Shown in pieces: positions 58,974 through 64,000 of a stretch of 64,000 nt of DNA. Each line of letters starts with the position of its first letter. Positions within the stretch are counted from its first letter, which is position 1. Made by a program: the position numbers and the translations under genes. A model generated the notes under the pieces. The model saw only the letters and a program-made list of their open reading frames with translations. It made no database searches and was not told the DNA's origin. Source of the stretch: Deltaproteobacteria bacterium (GTDB taxonomy: Bacteria > Myxococcota > XYA12-FULL-58-9); assembly GCA_016218825.1 (NCBI GenBank), contig JACRCV010000101.1:1-64000 (forward strand). Reading direction: 5' to 3'.

Positions 58974-60203
58974 CTACACCCCGCACACCCCTCGAATGCA
59001 CACCTGCCCGACCGAACATCGTGTGCCGCAGCTCCCGCAGTTCCTGGGATCGTAGAACGTGCAGACAGAGACCGTCCCGCACATGACCTCGGCGGTCGGG
59101 CAGCGGGTCGCCCGGCAGGTCCCTGCCTCGCAGCGAACGTCCGGCGTGAAGCACCTTACCCCGCACTCCCCACAGTTCCTGCCGTCGGTCATGAGGTCGG
59201 CGCAGCCGCTCGAGCAGGCAGACTGCCCCGAAGGGCAGCGGCAGGTGCCTGCGACACACGTCTGTCCCGAGGCACAGGCCCTCCCGCAACCGCCGCAGTT
59301 CGTGGGGTTGGTCTGCGGGTCGACGCAGGCGTCGCCGCAGCGGAGCATGGCGCACGGGGTCACGCATCGACCTGCCATGCAGCTTGCACCCTCCTGGCAC
59401 CGGGAGCCGCAACCGCCACAGTGCAAGGCGTCCGTCTGGGCGTTCACGCATCCCGCGCCGTCGCAGTACGTGAGGCCGCCCGAGCACCGGCAGCTCCCCA
59501 TGACGCAGGAGCCTCCGGGGCTGCAGAGGGTGGGTGCCGTGCTGTCGTCGATCACGCCGTTGCAGTTGTCGTCCCTGCCGTTGCAGAGCTCGTCGGCAAC
59601 GGGGCTCTGATTGCGGTCCCCGTCATTGCAGTCTCGTCCACCGCAGGAGACGGACGCGTATCCATCGTCGTCACCGTCATACACGCGGTCGTAGATGCAG
59701 AAGCGCGTCGCGTTGTCGCAGCGCTCTCCCAGGGTGCACTCGTCGCGGTCGGTACAGTCGGCGTCGGTTGCGCAGACCCTCCCCGCTCGGCATCCCATGC
59801 GCGGATCACAGCTCTGGCCCATAGGGCAGAGGTTGGCGATGGGGCGGTGCTGGCAGCGATCGCGTCGAGGAAGCTCCATGTCAACCCGAACGCAGGTGTC
59901 CTCGGTGCAGGCGATACGGTCGTCGCATTCGGAGTCCTGGACGCAGCTCCTGCGGTTTGCCGCGTTCGTGATCTGGGGGCCGGCGTCGGGCGTCGTCGAG
60001 GGACCGTCCACCTGGCCGTCGGGGGGCATGGCGTCCTGGCCAGTCGCCGGGCCGACGACATCGAGCTGGGGGAGGGCGTCGCCTGTGGAGGCGTCCCCGG
60101 CGGGCGTGTCGGTACCCGCCCCGGCGTCGCTCCCCGCGGGCAGGTCACTACTGCACGCGACGATGAGGGCGACGAAGAGAGCGAGAAGAGTAGCACGGAT
60201 CAT
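58974..60203 (-). CDS. Cysteine-rich lipoprotein with metal-binding repeat
   Basis: 409 residues from an ATG with GGAGG nine bases upstream and a lipoprotein signal (LLALFVALIVAC). After an Asp/Gly/Pro linker come a CTEDTC-type Cys region and a MopE-like putative metal-binding segment (YDGDDDGYASVSCGGRDCND, ADELCNGRDDNCNGVIDD). Four or more Stig1-type modules (HCGGCGSRC, NCGGCGRAC, NCGECGVRC, NCGSCGTRC) follow. It strongly resembles the chromosomal lipoprotein at 3149-4417 in its second half. It suggests that ordinary chromosome resumes here, or that the island picked up such a gene. Confidence 0.85.
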   Translation of the reverse strand: MIRATLLALFVALIVACSSDLPAGSDAGAGTDTPAGDASTGDALPQLDVVGPATGQDAMPPDGQVDGPSTTPDAGPQITNAANRRSCVQDSECDDRIACTEDTCVRVDMELPRRDRCQHRPIANLCPMGQSCDPRMGCRAGRVCATDADCTDRDECTLGERCDNATRFCIYDRVYDGDDDGYASVSCGGRDCNDGDRNQSPVADELCNGRDDNCNGVIDDSTAPTLCSPGGSCVMGSCRCSGGLTYCDGAGCVNAQTDALHCGGCGSRCQEGASCMAGRCVTPCAMLRCGDACVDPQTNPTNCGGCGRACASGQTCVAGTCRCPSGQSACSSGCADLMTDGRNCGECGVRCFTPDVRCEAGTCRATRCPTAEVMCGTVSVCTFYDPRNCGSCGTRCSVGQVCIRGVCGV

Positions 60204-60241
60204 CTGAACCTCCGAGGGGATGGAGGCCCAGGAGGGGTCCA

Positions 60242-61384
60242 TCACCGTAGTGACCTGCACCGGGCGCCGACAGGGACGCAGAGAGCCCCGACGGCGACGC
60301 ATCGCGCACCCAGAGAGGTGCGCGAGGTGAAGGCCGAGTCCGGCCCCACCGGGACCGGCTGTTTGGTGTCGAAAATGTCGCCCATCCCGTGTTGGTCGTC
60401 AAGATCGAACGGCCCAGGAGAAACAGAGGCTTCCCGCGGGTTGGGAAGCGTCGTCAACGTACCCCTCGGCATGTTGGTCGTCGTCGCGGACGGGACCGGC
60501 AGGATCGCGGCGGGGACCGTGCCTTCGAGCCGCCGGACCGCCTCGCGACGGCGGGTGTCCACGAGGTGCAGGTACCGGCGGGTGGTGTTCACGTCGCTGT
60601 GGCGCAGGAGTTCAGCGACCGTCGAGAGGTCGGTGCCGGCCGTGAGGGTGAGGGTCGCCGCCGTGTGCCGCAGGGTGTGCGGGGTGATGTGCTTCGCCGA
60701 GCCCATGCGCCGCCGCAGGCAGGCGAGGAGAGATTCGGCCGCGCGGATGGAGAGCCGTGTGCCCCGCTGCGAGAGGAAGAGGGCCTGCTCGCCATCCCGA
60801 ACGCCCCGCTCGACAATCCAGGCCCCGAGGAGGGCGACGGTGGGGGAGTTCAGCGGGAGGTCGTGGATGGTGCCGCCCTTGCCACGGACGGCGACGAGGG
60901 TCGCGCTCGCGAGGTCAACCTGGTGCACGTCGAGGCCAACGGCCTCGTGGACCCGGAGCCCGGCCTGGGAGAGCACCGCGAGGAGGGCAAGGTTCCGAGC
61001 GCGCTCCCCCGCACGGGAAGTCCTCGCAGCGGTCTCGAAGAGCAGCCCGAGCTCGGCGGACGTGAGGACCGCGGGATCATGCGGGGCTTCACGTACGAAG
61101 GGGATGCCGTCGGTGGGGTTCGTGGTCCAGCCCAGCTCGCCCCGGGCGAAGGCGACGAAGGAGCGCAGGGCCGCGAGCTCCTGGTTCCGGGAGGTCGACG
61201 CACGCTGAGCGCCATCGCGACGGGGCCGGGCGAGGAACTCCTCCACGAGGGCCCGCGTGGGGATGTCGATCGCCGGGTGGAACATGGTGAAGGACGTGAG
61301 GATCGCCCCGTACGTCTTGACCGTGCGAGGCAGGTGTCGGTCCGCAAGCAGGTGGCGGACGAAGGCGGGGAGATGGTCGCGCAT
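60242..61384 (-). CDS. XerC/D-like tyrosine recombinase
   Basis: 380 residues from the ATG at 61384. The N-terminal SAM-like domain (VRHLLADRHLPRTVKTYGAI) and catalytic domain are Xer-like: Arg in SQAGLRVHEAVGL (~141), Lys in VRGKGGTIHDLPL, HTLRHTAATL (~238), LLRHSDVNTTRRYLHL with the Tyr (~271; LGH is changed to LRH). An additional ~85 residues after the catalytic Tyr are Pro/Thr-rich and look disordered, which is unusual. No xis-like partner is adjacent. It could be an integron-like or phage-type integrase for a second element next to the tRNA fragment. Confidence 0.85.
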   Translation of the reverse strand: MRDHLPAFVRHLLADRHLPRTVKTYGAILTSFTMFHPAIDIPTRALVEEFLARPRRDGAQRASTSRNQELAALRSFVAFARGELGWTTNPTDGIPFVREAPHDPAVLTSAELGLLFETAARTSRAGERARNLALLAVLSQAGLRVHEAVGLDVHQVDLASATLVAVRGKGGTIHDLPLNSPTVALLGAWIVERGVRDGEQALFLSQRGTRLSIRAAESLLACLRRRMGSAKHITPHTLRHTAATLTLTAGTDLSTVAELLRHSDVNTTRRYLHLVDTRRREAVRRLEGTVPAAILPVPSATTTNMPRGTLTTLPNPREASVSPGPFDLDDQHGMGDIFDTKQPVPVGPDSAFTSRTSLGARCVAVGALCVPVGARCRSLR

Positions 61385-61792
61385 ATGCGCGGAGGCTGAT
61401 TTCTCCCACCGTACGCGTCGGGAAGGGCTTCGAGAAGGCCACGGGGACGAAGACGGCGACCAACACGGGTTGGCCGCTGCGTGAATGCCGGGAGGCGCTA
61501 GCCAAGCGAACCACCCGGACGGGACATCTTGCCTCATCTGCCGTGCTGGTCCCTGTGATACGCCCGGGACAACACTGGACATCCGTTTCGGCAAATCCGG
61601 ATTCGGATGGGCCGACCATGCCGAGATTCCCCAGGTTTGGTTCTCGCCACCTCCGACGTGACTGACGACGTCGGCGCCCAAGGGACGGGGCTCGGGTTCG
61701 CCCGCGAGCGTCTGCCAAGCCGCCGAAGAACATCGTTCTTTTCCTGTCGGAACTCTGCGAGACTCCCGCCGGTTCGCCAGGAGGACGTTGGG
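61385..61792. other. Intergenic region before the large ATPase gene
   Basis: About 400 bases without a credible gene. A strong ribosome site AGGAGG (61779-61784) precedes the next ATG by eight bases. GC content is a little lower than average. No clear promoter, terminator or repeat could be assigned. Confidence 0.4.
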
Positions 61793-64000
61793 ATGCTCGG
61801 GCTGAAGCTTCGCAAGGAATTTCTCGACAAGCGGCTCTCAGGCACGCAGATCGAGCTCACCACCACGAGGAAGACCGGGGCGACCGAGATCCCTGCTGCA
61901 GACTTCCTCGAGATCACCTACCCGTCGAACGACGTGCTCGCCGCGCTAGAAGGGGTCGGCCCCGACCGCGGGCGTGCCGTCGTGCTGCTCGGCGATCGTG
62001 GCCAGGGGAAGTCCCACCTGATCGCCGTACTGCACCACGCCCTCAAGGACCAACGCGCTACCCGCAGGTGGCTGCAGGGCTGGGCTCCGCGCCTCGGCAA
62101 CCCCAAGGTGGCCCAGATCCCGTTGCGCGACGGGATGGTCGTCATCAGCGAGGGCCTGCAACGCCAGCGGCACAAGTTCCTCTGGGACGTGCTCTTCGAG
62201 GGGCACCCCGACGGCAACTATGTGCGCGGGCGCTGGGACGCCATGGGCGCCGCGAAGACCAACATCCCGGGCGAGGATCTCATCCTCGAATTGCTGAACA
62301 AGCACCCCACCGCGTTCATCCTCGACGAGTTCCAGACGTGGTTCGACGGCCTCACGGAGACCAAAAAGGAACCGCACCGCTCCTGGGCGTTCAACTTCAT
62401 CCAGATCCTCTCGGGGATCGCGCGGCGGCACCCGGACCTGCTCGTCCTCGTCGTCTCCGTCCGCAACGGCAACACGGACGCGTTCCAACAGATCCAGCGC
62501 GACAACCCCGTCCTCATCGACTTCAAGGGGCCGAACGCGCGCAAGGACCGGATGCGGCTCCTGCTGCACCGCCTATTCCAGAACCGGGCGAACGTCCCGC
62601 CCGAGCAGGTCGAGGCAGCCCTCGGGGCGCACGTCGCGGAGTACCTCCGCCTGCGGGGCGTCCCGGCGTCCGACCACCAGCGGGAGCGGGGCGAGTTCAC
62701 CGAGGCGTGGCCCTTCGCGCCGCACCTGCTGCAGCTCCTCGAGGACCAGGTGCTCGACGCGGTGGCGGCGCAGGAGACGCGCGACCTCATCAAGATCCTC
62801 GCGAGCCTCTACAAGCGCAGCGGCGAGCGCGCGCCGGTCATCACCGCGGCCGACTTCAACCTGGAGGACGAAGACAGCGGGATCGAGGCGCTGATCAGCT
62901 CCGTCTCGATGCCTCACCTCGCCAACCTCCGCGCGAAGGCGCTGCGAAACCTCGAGGCAGTCCGCGAGGCAGTCCGCGACCACGCGAACGCCCTGCCCCA
63001 CCTGGGCGAGGTCGTCGGGGCCCTCTGGTTGCGTTCGCTCGCCGCCGGCAACCTCGCCGGGGCGGACGCCACGACGCTGCACATCGACATCACGCGCGAT
63101 CGACCGATCGACGACAACGCGTTCCAGGTCGAGTTGGACGAGATCGTCAACAACAGCTTCAACATCCACCGGGTCGGCCCGCGCCTCGTGTTCCGCGAGG
63201 AGGAGAACCCCGAGGCCCGGCTCAAGGCTCTCGCGAGGAACGACAGGCTCTTCGCTGATGGGTCGGACCTCCGCCACCTCGCCAAGGAGATCCGGTACGT
63301 CATCGGCGGCGCCGACGACGTCCCGCGCGGCGTTCGGGTCATCGTGCTCGGGTCGCGCTGGGGGAACGACCCCTGGGCCGACGTCGAGGAGACCGAGCGA
63401 CCCGAGCGCTGGGACGACCGTGCCCCGCTGATCGTGCTGCCCGCGGATCCCGGGGGCGCGGCCCGCGGAGGCGCCTTGGGCCGCTGGCTGAAAGAGCGAC
63501 TCACGGTGCGCCGCAACACCGTCCGGTTCCTGCTCCCGAAGGCCGAGGCGGACATCTACACCGACAGGGCGTTGGTGCTGCTCGCGCGCATGGTGCTCAA
63601 GGCCACGGAGTGGCAGCGCGACGGCAGCGAGTACCGCCCGCTCGTGACGCGGTTCCAGAACGAGCTGCGCACGCAGCTCAAGGGCCGGTTTGATCGCTTC
63701 GCGGTCCTGCGCGAGTGGGACTACGAGGACCCGAGCCGCTGCGCGTTCGACGTGGAGAGCCACCAGGCCGAGGGCAGCAAGATCCCGGACGAGGTCGAGC
63801 GGCGCATCCGCGAGGACCTCTTCGCGCTCGAAGACTTCGAGGCGCTGGTGCTGCAGCTCGCCGCCACCAACGGCTCGGTCGGCAAGCTCCTCGCGGAGCT
63901 TCAGGAGCCGCGGCCGAACGGGGCCCAGTGCATCCCGTGGCTCGGCGAGACGCAGCTCAAGGAGCGTCTGCTCCGGCTTTGCGCCAAGGGCAAGGTGGCG
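61793..64000 (+). CDS. Large P-loop ATPase, DUF499-like, cut by the window end
   Basis: 736 codons are present and the frame is still open at 64000. It begins MLGLKLRKEFLDKRLSGTQI after a strong AGGAGG site. VVLLGDRGQGKSHLIAVLHH is a Walker A with the GxGKSH spelling found in DUF499/PglY-like defence ATPases. AFILDEFQTWFDGL is the Walker B, and LVLVVSVRNGNTDAFQQIQ a sensor-1-like segment. The remainder (~300-730) is helical with alternating strands (ATTLHIDITRDRPIDDNAF). Such ATPases occur in phage-defence clusters with methylases and helicases; the neighbouring genes that would confirm this lie outside the window. Confidence 0.7.
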   Translation, partial: MLGLKLRKEFLDKRLSGTQIELTTTRKTGATEIPAADFLEITYPSNDVLAALEGVGPDRGRAVVLLGDRGQGKSHLIAVLHHALKDQRATRRWLQGWAPRLGNPKVAQIPLRDGMVVISEGLQRQRHKFLWDVLFEGHPDGNYVRGRWDAMGAAKTNIPGEDLILELLNKHPTAFILDEFQTWFDGLTETKKEPHRSWAFNFIQILSGIARRHPDLLVLVVSVRNGNTDAFQQIQRDNPVLIDFKGPNARKDRMRLLLHRLFQNRANVPPEQVEAALGAHVAEYLRLRGVPASDHQRERGEFTEAWPFAPHLLQLLEDQVLDAVAAQETRDLIKILASLYKRSGERAPVITAADFNLEDEDSGIEALISSVSMPHLANLRAKALRNLEAVREAVRDHANALPHLGEVVGALWLRSLAAGNLAGADATTLHIDITRDRPIDDNAFQVELDEIVNNSFNIHRVGPRLVFREEENPEARLKALARNDRLFADGSDLRHLAKEIRYVIGGADDVPRGVRVIVLGSRWGNDPWADVEETERPERWDDRAPLIVLPADPGGAARGGALGRWLKERLTVRRNTVRFLLPKAEADIYTDRALVLLARMVLKATEWQRDGSEYRPLVTRFQNELRTQLKGRFDRFAVLREWDYEDPSRCAFDVESHQAEGSKIPDEVERRIREDLFALEDFEALVLQLAATNGSVGKLLAELQEPRPNGAQCIPWLGETQLKERLLRLCAKGKVA

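Noticed and set aside
60389-61399. Plus-strand frame opposite the XerC/D-like gene
   Set aside because: The minus-strand frame has all catalytic residues of a tyrosine recombinase.
61946-63763. Minus-strand frames under the large ATPase
   Set aside because: The plus-strand frame is open for over 2200 bases with Walker A/B motifs and a strong ribosome site.

Overview
The window is very GC-rich (about 70% by eye) and reads like a myxobacterial chromosome of the Polyangiales/Sandaracinus type. The evidence is cysteine-rich CGRCGNAC-type lipoproteins, many other lipoproteins, eukaryotic-type Ser/Thr kinases, an AgmX/PglI-like C-terminal domain and compact GTGA/ATGA gene overlaps. This placement is inference from gene content only.

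Positions 1-25112 look like ordinary chromosome. They hold a membrane sulfatase with HEAT repeats, recG with a coupled 52-residue membrane ORF, greA, several secreted lipoproteins, two Ser/Thr kinases, an Alpha-E/circularly permuted ATP-grasp pair, an MBL-fold hydrolase, an acyl-CoA dehydrogenase, a vWA lipoprotein, a squalene/phytoene synthase and tRNA-Pro(CGG).

Positions 25113 to about 58900 are an accessory island of several modules next to tRNA-Pro. They contain: a TerB-like operon; an integrase with an Xis-like gene; a remnant of an unusual IS; a broken CHAT gene back to back with an N-terminally short E2-like gene; an operon of E2-like, JAMM, membrane protein and VirD4/HerA-like ATPase; a replication-relaxation gene; and a complete 2134-bp IS with an 8-bp target duplication. 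Next comes a compact ubiquitin-like conjugation operon at 46.0-48.6 kb (Ubl, E2 family E, JAB-E1 fusion, DUF6527). It is followed by plasmid/ICE-like genes (DUF932, sigma-54 activator, a second HerA-type ATPase and a second replication-relaxation protein), then a lower-GC xis/int pair and a 3' tRNA fragment with arm-site-like repeats.

Positions 58974-64000 hold another cysteine-rich lipoprotein, a XerC/D-like recombinase and the first 736 codons of a large P-loop ATPase (DUF499-like, probably defence-related) that runs off the edge.

The most interesting content is the pair of ubiquitin-like loci 11 kb apart. The Ubl/E1 operon carries an E2-fold protein with no cysteine at all. The other locus has an E2-like protein that keeps the E2-type cysteine, but no Ubl and no E1. 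They may be complementary parts of one system, linked to DNA-pumping ATPases typical of mobile elements. All family names come from reading motifs; no database search was run.
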